Source of the DNA: CAVTYH01 sp963738835
Lineage (GTDB): Bacteria; Planctomycetota; Planctomycetia; Pirellulales; JADZDJ01
Length of the DNA: 64,000 bases
Direction: 5' to 3'
Assembly (NCBI GenBank): GCA_963738835.1
Contig: CAVTYH010000003.1
Coordinates: 62,001-126,000 of the forward strand
The position numbers and the translations under genes were made by a program. Shown piece by piece: positions 48,103 through 57,941 of the stretch. Positions within the stretch are counted from its first letter, which is position 1, and each line of letters starts with the position of its first letter. Under the pieces are notes generated by a model, which was not told the origin of the DNA, did not search any database, and saw only the letters and a list, made by a program, of their open reading frames with translations.

Positions 48103-48426
48103 TCAAAAGTCGATTGTCTCCACCTGCTTCGCCGGCAAAACGAAAATTTTGCCGTCGCCCATGCGGCCGGTTCTGGCCACTTCGACCAGCTTGCGAATAA
48201 TTTCTTCGGAGCGCGAATCTTCGACCCACAAGCTGATTTCCACCTTAGGAAGAAAGGCGAGCGAGTATTCGCTATCGCCGTACTGATCGAGATAACTTTT
48301 TTGCCGTCCATAGCCTTTCACTTCCCGCACACTGACCGCCTCCAAGGGGGCTCGCTTCAGTGTTTCGAGCACTTTTTCCGCCAGATACGGCTTTACAATG
48401 GCGACAATTTGTTTCACAGAGAGCAA
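48103..48426 (-). CDS. glnB: P-II family nitrogen regulatory protein
   Basis: 107 residues, a little below the usual 112. MLSVKQIVAIVKPYLAEKVL, TLKRAPLEAVSVREVKGYGR (the first P-II pattern), QKSYLDQYGDSEYSLAFLPK (T-loop, with the Tyr at the uridylylation position), VEISLWVEDSRSEEIIRKLV and RTGRMGDGKIFVLPAKQVET (second pattern). Trimeric sensor of 2-oxoglutarate, ATP/ADP and energy status, acting on ammonium transporters and glutamine synthetase regulators. No amtB or glnA is next to it. A hairpin separates it from the ferredoxin gene. Confidence 0.92.
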   Translation of the reverse strand: MLSVKQIVAIVKPYLAEKVLETLKRAPLEAVSVREVKGYGRQKSYLDQYGDSEYSLAFLPKVEISLWVEDSRSEEIIRKLVEVARTGRMGDGKIFVLPAKQVETIDF

Positions 48427-48451
48427 CTAGCAATTAGCGACTAGCAACCAG

Positions 48452-48471
48452 CCCCCGGCGGAAGCCGGGGG
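48452..48471 (-). terminator. Hairpin after the ferredoxin gene
   Basis: CCCCCGGC (48452-48459), loop GGAA, GCCGGGGG (48464-48471): perfect 8-bp stem of a stable tetraloop, between the ferredoxin stop (48506) and the P-II start (48426). Likely terminator on the minus strand. Confidence 0.55.
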
Positions 48472-48505
48472 TCGCACAACCAATCATGTTCAATCCATGC
48501 AACTT

Positions 48506-48895
48506 CTAGCTAAAAAAATTCTCGCCGAACAAATCGATTTGCGGCTTGGTGTCGACCGTCATGTCGCCATGCACGGTGACGCAGCAGGCCAGCCGCATGG
48601 TGTCTTCATGGCCGATGTACGCCAGGCACGGCAGCGGATCGGGCACCGGCACGCGAAATTTGATTTTTTCCATCATCGAGGGCGGATTGGCGTTTTCGAT
48701 GCCTTTGGCGATCAGCACCCGGCACGTGCCGCATTGGCCCAAGCCGTGACAATTGATGATCTTGTTGAGGCTCGCGCCAAAACCATTGAAGCCGTTATAC
48801 ACGTTGATGCCGGCTTGCAGCGCTTCTTTGCGGAGGTTGGCCCCCTCGGGCACTTGGATTTCCTTTTTTTCGTGGACAAACGTAATCGTCGGCAT
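48506..48895 (-). CDS. 2Fe-2S ferredoxin
   Basis: 129 residues. ITFVHEKKEIQVPEGANLRK is the beta-grasp start; the cluster loop reads INCHGLGQCGTCRVLIAKGI (C-x5-C-x2-C), and the fourth Cys comes in RLACCVTVHGDM. This is a plant/adrenodoxin-type [2Fe-2S] ferredoxin with an insertion of about 25 residues between the third and fourth ligand, as in the ferredoxin of some planctomycetes. Soluble one-electron carrier. The gene is followed upstream by murJ on the same strand and starts 60 bp from the murJ end. Confidence 0.9.
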   Translation of the reverse strand: MPTITFVHEKKEIQVPEGANLRKEALQAGINVYNGFNGFGASLNKIINCHGLGQCGTCRVLIAKGIENANPPSMMEKIKFRVPVPDPLPCLAYIGHEDTMRLACCVTVHGDMTVDTKPQIDLFGENFFS

Positions 48896-48955
48896 GGTGG
48901 GCGAGGTTCAGAGGTCGGTGAGTTTCACGGGCAACTTCGCGAGTTGGCGAAACCC

Positions 48956-50621
48956 TCAATTTACTGCCCATTCTGCGGAAAATCCAGTGCGGTAAAAGCC
49001 TATTGCGCGCGCGAACAAGTCGCGCCATTCGGACCGGCCTATCAGAGCGATTGCGGCTGCATACGTGGCTATGCACGCGGCCATGGGGCCGAGCACCCGC
49101 AGCAGCGTGTTCCCAAGGCCCGCATCGATCGGAATTCGTTGCAAGACAAAAAGACCGACAACCGCCATCAGCGCCGAGCCAACCACCGCGCGGATAATCG
49201 TCGCCCTGAGCGGCCGCCAGTGGAACGGCACATGCTGGCGCAAACAACACTGCGAGCACAATGGCTTGCAAAGCCGCCGAAACGACTGTGGCGGTGGCCA
49301 AGCCGGCTTCGGCCAGCGGCCAGATCAAGCTGAAATCCAAGACGATGTTCAAAACCACGGCAGCCAATGCGACGCGCAAGGGCCGTATTCGATCGCTCAG
49401 TGCATAGAAGCCGCGGACCAGAACCGGCAGCGAGCAATAGGCCCAGACGCCGGCGCCGTAGATGGCGGTCATCCGCGCGGTGCGAGCAACATCGTGATCG
49501 GTGAACCGGCCGTGTCCGAACAGCAAGCGAGTAATCGGCTCGGCCAACACCACCAGCCCGACAGCGCACGGCACTGCAATCAGCAACACCATTCGCAGGC
49601 CAAGGGTCAAATCGCGGCCGATGGATTGTCGATCGCCACGGGCTGCATGCCTGCTGAGCAGGGGAAACACCACCGTGGCGGCGGCGATGCCGATCAGGCC
49701 CAGCGGAAACTGATACAGCCGCTCGCCGAAATAAATAGCGGCGGCCGCACCTTGCTCCATCGGATAACGAACATTGCTGAGCCAGGAAATGGTTTGCGGT
49801 CCATTGGGAGGCGCGGCCAATGCCCAGGCGACAAGGCTGTCGGAAAGTGTGTTGAGTTGCGTGACGACCAGGGCCACCGTGGTTGGGATCATGCCGCGGC
49901 GGATGAGTTTGACTCGATCGGCAATCGCCGACGGATCTGTTACCGATTGAAGTGTCTGAACACGAAATCCTGCTCGCCGCAGATCCGGCCATTGTACGGC
50001 CCACTGGAGCACTCCGCCGATGAGGACGCTGATGGCCAGCACGTAGGCTTGCGAGACGGAATTGCCGCTTACGCTGGGAGCAATGAGCACTGCGCCGATG
50101 ATCCAGCAAATATTGAGTACCGCCGGAGCAAATGCCGGAGAGGCAAAGCGGCCCAGCGCTTGCAACGTGGCCGAGGTAATCGCCGCCAGGCAAACCAGAA
50201 TGAGATAGGGAAACAACACCGCCGACAAACCGGCCAAGAGCAGAACTTGCGGATCGTCGTGCATGACGTAGGCCCAGCCGCCGATCGTCAGTTCACCGAC
50301 CACGACGATTGCCATGAGCAAAACAACCAGCCACCACATCGTAGCTCGAAACAACTGCCAGGCCGCGGGCCGATGGTGTTCGAGATCATCGGCGAATACC
50401 GGCAAGTAGCTGGCCGTCAGCGCCCCTTCGCCAAACAGCGCTCGAAACAAATTCGGAATACGAAACGCGATGACCAGGGCATCGAGCACGCCTCCGGCCG
50501 CCAACCCAAACAGCGCCGCGGTGGCCATGTCGCGCACCAGGCCAAGAATGCGGCTGGTCAGGGTACCGGCACTTGTAATGACAGTACCAGTCAGCAGTGG
50601 ATGCCGTTTGCCTTGCGCCAT
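48956..50621 (-). CDS. murJ: Lipid II flippase MurJ, one frameshift
   Basis: About 553 residues in two frames with 13-14 membrane segments (GTVITSAGTLTSRILGLVRD, FGEGALTASYLPVFADDLEH, LFPYLILVCLAAITSATLQA, SDSLVAWALAAPPNGPQTIS, LYQFPLGLIGIAAATVVFPL, LFGHGRFTDHDVARTARMTA). SRILGLVRD and FGEGALTASYLPVF are MurJ fingerprints. The frame moves at about 49225, and the end is RATIIRAVVGSALMAVVGLF to EWAVN. It carries lipid-linked peptidoglycan precursor across the membrane, with murA (25.6 kb) supporting a peptidoglycan-type wall. The gene is divergent from the 87-aa gene at 50809. Confidence 0.93.
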
Positions 50622-50808
50622 CCCTGCGATGGTAAAGACGGAAGGCGAACTGCGAAAGACGAAATTGTACGAGCGAACCAGCGCATGCGAATAACAACTT
50701 TGATGCTTCTGCGGGGATTTTCGCCAGCCACTTGTCGAACCATCGACCAGCGTTTACTTTCAACGGCGCACCGCCATTTCCGCCGTGACTGTTTGAACGG
50801 AGTCTCGC

Positions 50809-51072
50809 ATGGGCGACTATTCGAAATACCAGCAGAAAGTCATCAAAAACTACTACGACAATCAGGAGACGATTCTGCTGCAGCGGCTGGGCGAGCACAT
50901 CACCGAACTTTATTTGGCCGAAGGCAAGGCCAGAGCCAAGCGCTGGAAAGATATCGTGAAGGTATTGGAAAAGCTGAAAGTGCCAACGTCACGGATCGAG
51001 ACCTTGGTTCAGAAAGACAACCCGGCACTGTTGGCGAAGCTTTTGGAAGAGTTATTGGCGAAACAGAAATGA
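50809..51072 (+). CDS. Conserved small helical protein, 87 aa
   Basis: MGDYSKYQQKVIKNYYDNQE, TILLQRLGEHITELYLAEGK, ARAKRWKDIVKVLEKLKVPT, SRIETLVQKDNPALLAKLLE: strongly helical, mostly basic/acidic mixed, no signal. I believe such proteins are common in planctomycetes, but no function is known to me. Its own ATG is preceded by GGAGTCTC-like purines. A hairpin ends the unit at 51076-51097, and thyX follows on the same strand. Confidence 0.72.
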   Translation: MGDYSKYQQKVIKNYYDNQETILLQRLGEHITELYLAEGKARAKRWKDIVKVLEKLKVPTSRIETLVQKDNPALLAKLLEELLAKQK

Positions 51073-51075
51073 ACC

Positions 51076-51097
51076 GCTAAGCCGCGAGCGGCTTAGC
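51076..51097 (+). terminator. Perfect hairpin after the 87-aa gene
   Basis: GCTAAGCCGC (51076-51085), loop GA, GCGGCTTAGC (51088-51097). All 10 pairs match, four bases after the stop. A T-run is missing. Confidence 0.6.
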
Positions 51098-51151
51098 AAG
51101 CGGAATTGCAGCAACTGACTACTGTCCACTGACAACCGACCACTGTTTGAA

Positions 51152-52060
51152 ATGTCGACCAACGTTGCCACTGCCGAAGAACTTCGCTGGAAGAAATTTC
51201 CGGTGCTGGACGATGGGTTTGTGTGCCTGGTGGACGTGATGGGGGACGATCAGGCGGTCGTGCAGGCGGCTCGGGTCAGTTACGGCGAAGGGACGCGGAA
51301 AGTGTCGGACGATCGGGGCTTGATTCGCTATCTGATGCGGCATCGTCACACGACGCCATTTGAAATGGCGGAGATCAAATTCCTGGTCCGCGTGCCGATG
51401 GATTGCTGGCGGCAATGGATTCGGCATCGCACGGCCAATGTGAACGAATACAGCACGCGCTATTCGCTGGCGATCGATGCGGCGCAGACCACTCGCCCGG
51501 CGAATGGCGCACCCAGGCGGCAACAAATCGACAGGGCAGCGGCGACGCCGTTGGATGAAGAGCTGGGAGTACAGCTCTCGACCAGCGAAACCGAGTTTCA
51601 GGATCGAGCCCGAAAACTTTACGAAGAGCGGATTGCCGCTGGCGTGGCTCGGGAACAGGCCCGCAAGGATTTGCCGCTTTCCACGTACACCGAGGCGTAC
51701 TGGAAGATCGACCTGCACAATTTGCTGCACTTTCTGGCGCTGCGGATGGATACGCACGCGCAGTACGAAATTCGCAGCTACGCCCAAACTATCGGCGACC
51801 AAATTATTCAGCCGCTGTTTCCGCTGGTGTGGGAAGCGTTCGTCGACTATCGCTTGCAGGCGATGTTTTTGACGCGGCTGGATCGTGAACTGATTGTGCG
51901 GCTTGTCGATCGGCTGGCGGCGGCGGGAAAATCTCGCGGCTCCGAGGAAGATTTTCTCGCCGCGCAAGACCCGAGCTGGGCAGGATTGACGCGAAGCCGT
52001 GAGCGCGATGAATGTCGCGAAAAACTGTTTTCACTCGGCTTGCTCGAACGAGATGCGTAG
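51152..52060 (+). CDS. thyX: FAD-dependent thymidylate synthase
   Basis: 302 residues. AARVSYGEGTRKVSDDRGLI, YLMRHRHTTPFEMAEIKFLV, RQWIRHRTANVNEYSTRYSL (ThyX motif RHRxxxxNxxSxR) and PLSTYTEAYWKIDLHNLLHF with DTHAQYEIRSYA are all there. Between about 51497 and 51553 the frame reads PANGAPRRQQIDRAAATPL, but the neighbouring frame gives GEWRTQAATNRQGSG, the conserved ThyX block (WRxQ...NRQGS); two opposite 1-base changes are implied. The enzyme makes dTMP from dUMP using methylene-tetrahydrofolate and FAD. Planctomycetes use ThyX in place of ThyA. Confidence 0.95.
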   Translation: MSTNVATAEELRWKKFPVLDDGFVCLVDVMGDDQAVVQAARVSYGEGTRKVSDDRGLIRYLMRHRHTTPFEMAEIKFLVRVPMDCWRQWIRHRTANVNEYSTRYSLAIDAAQTTRPANGAPRRQQIDRAAATPLDEELGVQLSTSETEFQDRARKLYEERIAAGVAREQARKDLPLSTYTEAYWKIDLHNLLHFLALRMDTHAQYEIRSYAQTIGDQIIQPLFPLVWEAFVDYRLQAMFLTRLDRELIVRLVDRLAAAGKSRGSEEDFLAAQDPSWAGLTRSRERDECREKLFSLGLLERDA

Positions 52061-52104
52061 ATCAATCCTAGTTTTATGTCGGACGGAAATGGTTGGAATA
52101 GCTG

Positions 52105-52491
52105 ATGTCCTCAACCGAAGAATTGCTGGAGCAGAATCGACGACTGCTTGATGCAATCGCCGCTGGTGATTGGAAGACGTATGAAGAATTGTGCGATCCG
52201 CAGCTCACTTGCTTTGAACCGGAAGCGCGCGGGCATGTCGTTCAGGGCCTGGCGTTTCACAAGTTTTATTTCGAACTGGGCGGCGCGAACAAATCCATCA
52301 ACACCACGATGGTTGAACCGGTTGTGACGTTCTGTGGCGACGATACAGCGGTGATTGCGTACATCCGGCTGACTCAACAATTGGACGCCGATGGCAAACC
52401 CATCACCACGGCGATGGAAGAAACCCGGGTTTGGCGCCGCACCGCCGGTCGTTGGCGGCATGTTCACTTCCATCGGTCGGCGCCAGGCTGA
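52105..52491 (+). CDS. CaMKII-association-domain-like (SnoaL/NTF2 fold) protein
   Basis: 128 residues. SSTEELLEQNRRLLDAIAAG, DWKTYEELCDPQLTCFEPEA, RGHVVQGLAFHKFYFELGGA, VIAYIRLTQQLDADGKPITT, EETRVWRRTAGRWRHVHFHR. This is the pattern of the calcium/calmodulin-dependent kinase II association domain, which in bacteria forms ring-shaped oligomers with a central cavity. LTCFEPEA, then HKFYF and HVHFHRS at the end are the shared residues. Cytoplasmic, role not known. It is 45 bp downstream of thyX and could be in one operon. Confidence 0.8.
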   Translation: MSSTEELLEQNRRLLDAIAAGDWKTYEELCDPQLTCFEPEARGHVVQGLAFHKFYFELGGANKSINTTMVEPVVTFCGDDTAVIAYIRLTQQLDADGKPITTAMEETRVWRRTAGRWRHVHFHRSAPG

Positions 52492-52621
52492 ACCACGCCT
52501 GTCGAGGTCGCAAAAGGCCCTTGGCGTGGCTGAAAAATCGGATTAAACGTGCTAGCACATCGCCCTCCAGCAAGGTACAAGATAGAGCACCGTTTTATGT
52601 GTTTTACCGGGTTTTAAGGTT

Positions 52622-54904
52622 TTGGCCGTGAGTTCTGTTCCGCTAAATCGGCCATGGAGGGCATCGAGTTTATTTTCGTGGCTGACTGCGGCGGCGATTT
52701 TGATCGTCGGCGCCGCGCCGGTGAACGCACAGTCGCCGCGACTTGGGCCGCGGATGCAGCGAATTCTGGGCCAGCAGCCGGATCAGGTTCCGGAGCAGCC
52801 GCAGGCTCCCGCTCCGCCAGAGGTCGATGGGCTGGACCCCTGGCTCAAACGATTTCACGAATTAATTCCTCCATCGGCAGCCTCGTTCGGCCAGTTAAAT
52901 GCACCGGCGCTAGCTGAAGCAGTCAAGGCAGTCGAGCAATGGGTTGTGCTTTGGGGCCGAGTTGCCGCCGGGCAACCGCCGTACGAGCAGATTGCAATCG
53001 TCGGCCGCCTTGTTGATGTCCAGCAAGCGGTGGATCGCGAACTCGACAATCTGCTGGCCATGCGCATCGATTTTGCGGGAATGCCCGATAACAAAGAGCG
53101 ATACGACGCCTTGCGTGGTTACCTGCGGGCAACCTCGGCGACGATTGAGCTTGATGGCCGATTGCGGTACGCCATGATCGACATTATCGATGGCGTTGCC
53201 GGACGAATCTCGGAACGACTTGACCTACGAGAACGCTTGATCGATTTGCTGCTCGAAAAACACAGCAGCGTCGGCGCTCAAGTCATGTCGGTCGAGTTGT
53301 TCGACTCCGAGAATCAGGATGCTATTAAGCCGGTGCCTGTATCCCCGATGCAAACAAATCCGCTGGCGACGTCAGGTTTAATGCGCGGTCCACGCCGGCT
53401 GGCAATGGCTCGCCTGCAACAGCAACAACAGCAGTTGTCAGCCGAACCGCAGGAAACGCCGCGACTATCGGTCTCCCAAAAGCTGAAATTGATTCAACTG
53501 ATCGCGGCATCCGGCAACATCCGCATGCTGGACGACCTGGCCGATTTGGTGCTCGATAATGCAACTCCGCCGGCGTTGGTGCTGGCTGCGAGCGAAGCCA
53601 TTCGCACGTTGGGGCTGCCACAAGATCCGCGGCCCGAGCAAGCGAATGACGAATCTCTTCCCAAGCCCGCAATTACCGCCGCTAAACTGCGCGATCGGTT
53701 GCTGAAAATCGAGTGGTCCGAGTGGCAGCCGTCGCAGCGGCCTCGCGTCGAATCGCTGCTCGGCTGGCTGTCCGCACGGATTGAGCGCGGGCTCGAAACG
53801 GAAAGTTATCGCGTCGGGCATTTCGATGTGCAGCCCGGCGATTGGCTGTTGATGCGAAATCCATCCCCTTACAATTTGTTCACCGATTTGTCGCCGGGCT
53901 TGTTTACGCATGTAGGAGTCGTGGCGTTGGAAAGTGGCAGCGACAGTAAGCGGCGGATGGTGATCGTCGATTTGCCGGAAAAAGGCGCTGCCCTGCCGGC
54001 GACGAACGTCGATGCGTTTCTCGATAGAACGCTTAATTACGTATTCGTGCGTCATCCCGATCCAGCCGTGGCTCGAAAAATGGGAGAGGCGGCTGCCGCG
54101 TTGATTGGAAATCCCACTGAGTTCGATTTGAATTTCCGCACCGATCGCGTTGCAGATCTGAAAGGCAAGCTCGTCAAAGGCCAGAAAATTCATACCTACT
54201 GCGCCGGCTTCCTTTTGCTATGCGCTCAGGAAACCGGTTTGCCGCGCGAGTTGTTCTTCCCGGTTACCGAAACGACGGCCGAAGGACACACGAAAGAGAA
54301 TCTTGCCAAACTCGGGCTTTCGCTGGGGGACGGATTTGTATCGCCCACCGGAGCACTGTTTTCGCCCCAATTGCAGATCGTTGGCCGCAGTGAACCGACG
54401 TACGATCCAATGCGCGAAATCGAGGAGGCCATTTACGATCACTTTGCGCAAGGTCTGGAAGAAAAGGAACTACATCTTTCGCCCGATCTGTTTCAAGCGT
54501 TACGCTTGAAAGTGGCGGAAGCCTCGAGGAACAACCCGCTCTTAGCGAAAGCGCTAGCCGCTTCAGCTGGAATGAGCGAACAGATGGACTTGGTTTCAGC
54601 GGCCAAGGCCGCGGCCGTGGTGGAAACTCTCGACAGCATTGCATACGGCGCCAGCGGCGAATTTCAAACAGCCCGCCGGGCGATCATGGACGGCGGTCGA
54701 GCAATGGAGGAGAACGTGCAGCTCACGGCCGAGCAGCGCGAGGCGATTCAGAAATACCGCAACCGTCACGCCGATTTGGCCGCGCAGTGGGATCGGCAAC
54801 TGCTTTCGCCCCGCGGACTGCGGATCGAATTGGTCCAATACTACCGTGTCCAGGGCTGCCGCCAGCTTGACGAGCGATTCTTCGGGGCCGACAGTAAGCA
54901 GTAG
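52622..54904 (+). CDS. Secreted YiiX-like permuted papain-fold (NlpC/P60-type) protein, 760 aa
   Basis: TTG 52622 or GTG 52628 start, then a signal peptide (SLFSWLTAAAILIVGAAPVN). About 400 residues of helical repeats follow (LIPPSAASFGQLNAPALAEA, NKERYDALRGYLRATSATIE, KLIQLIAASGNIRMLDDLAD). Residues about 400-590 hold VGHFDVQPGDWLLMRNPSPY, LSPGLFTHVGVVALESG (His) and HTYCAGFLLLCAQETGLPRE (Cys), the H...C order of the permuted NlpC/P60 (YiiX/YebB-like) fold. The rest is helical. It could be an amidase or a lipid-active enzyme in the periplasm. A shift-free gene, unusual in size; no known partner is near. Confidence 0.7.
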   Translation: MAVSSVPLNRPWRASSLFSWLTAAAILIVGAAPVNAQSPRLGPRMQRILGQQPDQVPEQPQAPAPPEVDGLDPWLKRFHELIPPSAASFGQLNAPALAEAVKAVEQWVVLWGRVAAGQPPYEQIAIVGRLVDVQQAVDRELDNLLAMRIDFAGMPDNKERYDALRGYLRATSATIELDGRLRYAMIDIIDGVAGRISERLDLRERLIDLLLEKHSSVGAQVMSVELFDSENQDAIKPVPVSPMQTNPLATSGLMRGPRRLAMARLQQQQQQLSAEPQETPRLSVSQKLKLIQLIAASGNIRMLDDLADLVLDNATPPALVLAASEAIRTLGLPQDPRPEQANDESLPKPAITAAKLRDRLLKIEWSEWQPSQRPRVESLLGWLSARIERGLETESYRVGHFDVQPGDWLLMRNPSPYNLFTDLSPGLFTHVGVVALESGSDSKRRMVIVDLPEKGAALPATNVDAFLDRTLNYVFVRHPDPAVARKMGEAAAALIGNPTEFDLNFRTDRVADLKGKLVKGQKIHTYCAGFLLLCAQETGLPRELFFPVTETTAEGHTKENLAKLGLSLGDGFVSPTGALFSPQLQIVGRSEPTYDPMREIEEAIYDHFAQGLEEKELHLSPDLFQALRLKVAEASRNNPLLAKALAASAGMSEQMDLVSAAKAAAVVETLDSIAYGASGEFQTARRAIMDGGRAMEENVQLTAEQREAIQKYRNRHADLAAQWDRQLLSPRGLRIELVQYYRVQGCRQLDERFFGADSKQ

Positions 54905-54979
54905 GGTTAACCGACTCAACTACTGTCCTGTCGGCTTTGCCGCAAGCGGGTCCTCCTTTGTGGTTTCAATTGTTTGTAC

Positions 54980-55315
54980 ATGCCCAAATTCATTTGCCAT
55001 CTGTTCGTTTGTTGTAATCGGCGCGAGCCGGGCGGTCGAAAGTGTTGCGATCCGGAAGGAAACGAAGAGCTGCGCGAACGGTTCAAAGTAGAACTTAAAA
55101 AACGCAAGCTGGGGCCATTGTTCCGAGTCAACAAAGCGGGCTGTCTTGACCAGTGTGAACTTGGACCGACGGTTGTCTTGTATCCCCAGGAAATCTGGTA
55201 CGGCGGCGTGAAGCCGGAAGACGTGCCGCGGATCATCGACGAAACCGTCATCGGCGGCCGAGTGCTTCCGGATCTGCTGATTCCCGATGAAAAAATCAAC
55301 TGTCGAGGGAAATAG
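54980..55315 (+). CDS. Thioredoxin-like [2Fe-2S] ferredoxin
   Basis: 111 residues from ATG 54980 (MPKFICHLFVCCNRREPGGR). FVCCNRR, then KCCDPEG, FRVNKAGCLDQCELGPTVVL, YPQEIWYGGVKPEDVPRIID. The four cluster Cys are in CxNR, AGCLDQC; this is the Aquifex-type ferredoxin/NuoE-like family (CxxN...GCLxxCxxGP). Soluble electron carrier. Stands between the large secreted protein and nadE on the same strand. Confidence 0.9.
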   Translation: MPKFICHLFVCCNRREPGGRKCCDPEGNEELRERFKVELKKRKLGPLFRVNKAGCLDQCELGPTVVLYPQEIWYGGVKPEDVPRIIDETVIGGRVLPDLLIPDEKINCRGK

Positions 55316-55401
55316 CCTCGCGCCTATGATTACAAAAGATAGGCGCTCTTCTTGTCGTCAATTGCCCTGAGCCCCGACTCCGATTCCTGAACCCTGGCTT
55401 C

Positions 55402-57403
55402 ATGCAACTCATTCACGTTGGCGCCGCTGTGCTGAACCAAACACCGTTGGCGTGGGATGCCAATCGGGCCAACATCGTGTCGGCAATCGCCGAAGCCCGG
55501 CGGCGCGGAGTCACGGTGCTCTGTCTGCCGGAGTTGTGCATCAGCGGCTACGGCTGTGAAGATGCTTTTCTTTCGCCCGGCGTGCAACGGATGTCGTGGC
55601 GGGTTTTGCAGGAGATTCTGCCTGAAACTCAGGGCCTGATTGTTTCACTGGGTTTGCCGCTGTTGTATCACAATGCGCTCTACGACGTGGCGTGCTTGGC
55701 CGTCGATGGTTGCATCGCCGGCTTCACCGCCAAGCGGTATCTGGCCGGCGACGGCATTCATTACGAGCCGCGTTGGTTCAAGCCGTGGCCGATTGGTCGA
55801 CGAACGGAATTTGTGATCGATGGGCAAGAATTTCCGCTGGGCGACATCTTCTTCGATTGCGGCGGCCTGAAAATCGGTTTTGAAATTTGCGAAGACGCCT
55901 GGGTTGCCAATCGCCCCGGCGCGGAACTTTCGCTTCGCAGTGTCGATCTCATTCTCAACCCCAGCGCGAGTCATTTTGCTTTTGGAAAAATTGACGTGCG
56001 GAAGCGGTTTGTGCTGGAGGGCTCCCGGGCGTTCGGCGTGCATTACTTGTATGCGAATTTACTAGGAAATGAAGCGGGCCGAGCAATTTATGACGGCGGA
56101 GCACTGATTGCGTCGGCAGGACAGCTTGTCGCCGTGGGATCGCGATTCTCATTTGCCGATTGGGGCGTTGTTTCCGCGCTTGTGGACCTCGATGCCACGC
56201 GACTCACCCGCACGGACTGGCAGCTTTCAACCGGAATTTGCCGATGACGCCGCCAATTGCGTTCACATGCCGTTTGCTTTCCCGGAGTGCGAACCGCGAA
56301 CCCAGCGGGCCGAGCTGGAAGCATGGGAAATCGGTCAGCACGTAAAAGAAGAAGAGTTCGCGCGAGCAATTTCGCTTGCGCTGTTCGATTACATGCGCAA
56401 AAGCCGGTCGCGGGGATTCGTCGTATCGATTAGCGGCGGAGCCGATTCCGCAGCGGTCTCTTGCCTGGCGGCGATGTTGGTGCAATTCGGAGTAGCGGAA
56501 CTTGGCCTCGAGAAGTTCTTATCGAAGCTCAGCTACTTTGCTGAAATTCAAGCGGCCAGCGGCGAGCGCGACATCATACGTCGGGTGTTGGCGTGCGTTT
56601 ATCAATCCACGCGTAATAGCGGCGATGTCACTCGCAGCGCAGCCCGAGGTGTGGCGGAAGCCATCGGGGCAGAGTTTCTGGAGTTCGATGTCGATCGAAT
56701 CGTGCAAGAGTACATTTCGATGGTCTCGAAAGCCATTGACCGCGACGTGAACTGGAAAACTGACGACGTCGCCCTGCAGAACATTCAAGCCCGAGCGCCG
56801 CCACCCAGCGTCTGGATGTTGGCAAACTTGCGCAGCGCGCTGCTGGCCTCGACCAGCAACCGTTCGGAAGCAGCGGTCGGTTATGCGACGATGGATGGCG
56901 ATACTTCCGGTGGCATCAGCCCCATCGCCGGCATCGACAAAGCATTTCTGCGAAAATGGCTTCGCTGGCTGGAAACCGAGGGGCCATATGGCCTCGGCCC
57001 AATTCCTGCGTTGCGTGCCGTGAACTTGCAAGCGCCGACGGCGGAATTGCGTCCCGTGGAAGCCGGCCAGACCGACGAAGACGACTTGATGCCGTACGAG
57101 CTGCTCGATGCTATTGAACGTGCCGCTATTCGCGACAAGCTCAGCCCATTGGAAACGTTCAAACGCATGCACGCAGAATTTCCGCAGTACACGCTGCTGC
57201 AATTGCTCGCTTGGGTCGAGCGATTCTTTCGCTTGTGGTGCCGAAATCAGTGGAAGCGTGAACGCTACGCGCCATCGTTCCATGTCGATGACGAGAATCT
57301 TGACCCGAAAACCTGGTGCCGCTTTCCCATTCTCTCCGGCGGCTATGAACGCGAACTTGCCGAATTGCGGCAGTACGTTGCCAAGCAACAGACATCGAAA
57401 TAA
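55402..57403 (+). CDS. nadE: Glutamine-dependent NAD+ synthetase, one frameshift
   Basis: About 667 residues. N-terminal nitrilase domain: LIHVGAAVLNQTPLAWDANR, LCLPELCISGYGCEDAF (Glu), CIAGFTAKRYLAGDGIHYEP (Lys) and KIGFEICEDAWVANRPGAEL (Cys). The frame moves at about 56215, and the synthetase domain follows: RSRGFVVSISGGADSAAVSC (P-loop-type SGGADS), ANLRSALLASTSNRSEAAVG and YATMDGDTSGGISPIAGIDK. It makes NAD+ from nicotinate adenine dinucleotide with ammonia from glutamine passed between the domains. Essential, so the shift is likely an error. Confidence 0.94.
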
Positions 57404-57621
57404 TTTAAGTTGCAATTGTATCAAGAATTCGACGTCAACCGCGAAATACCTAGCAGTAGGGCGCTGATTTCGTGCGCCCGACAGATCTAATGCCCGTTTC
57501 CCGTGAGCGATTGGTGATTGAACATCGTGGGAGTGTACCGTATAACAGTTATCTCAAGGCGGCGAGAGACTGGACCGCGTTGGTCGGCCCTCGCGCTTGT
57601 TTTTCACGAGGAGGTTATTCC

Positions 57622-57798
57622 ATGTTGAAGAAATGCGTAGCTCTCGTTTGCACGTCGGTCATTGGCGCGGTGATGATTATCGGCATCGCCGGCTGCAGCC
57701 CGGAAAAGAAGGCCACCCCGGCGGCGGCTCCTGCCGAAACAGGCGCGACTCCCGCTGCCAATACGGATCATGGCGCGCCTGCCGACGAAAAGAAGTAA
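57622..57798 (+). CDS. Small lipoprotein, 58 aa
   Basis: ATG 57622 with a strong GAGGAGG site 9-14 bases upstream. MLKKCVALVCTSVIGAVMII and GIAGCSPEKKATPAAAPAET form a lipoprotein signal with lipobox IAGC; the mature part is only about 33 residues of Ala/Pro/Thr, ending DEKK. Such tiny Pro/Ala lipoproteins are common in planctomycete genomes; they may be matrix spacers. It is 140 bp upstream of the DUF421 gene on the same strand. Confidence 0.75.
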   Translation: MLKKCVALVCTSVIGAVMIIGIAGCSPEKKATPAAAPAETGATPAANTDHGAPADEKK

Positions 57799-57941
57799 TC
57801 GTCACAGCACGTCACAATCTAATCTGCACGCTGCGGGTTTGAATGAACGCGGCTTCACGGCATCTCCGCGAGGTCGTCGGGCAATTTGTCCGTCGACCTC
57901 GCATTTTTTGATAAACACGGTCTGTTCAAGGAGATCTCTGC

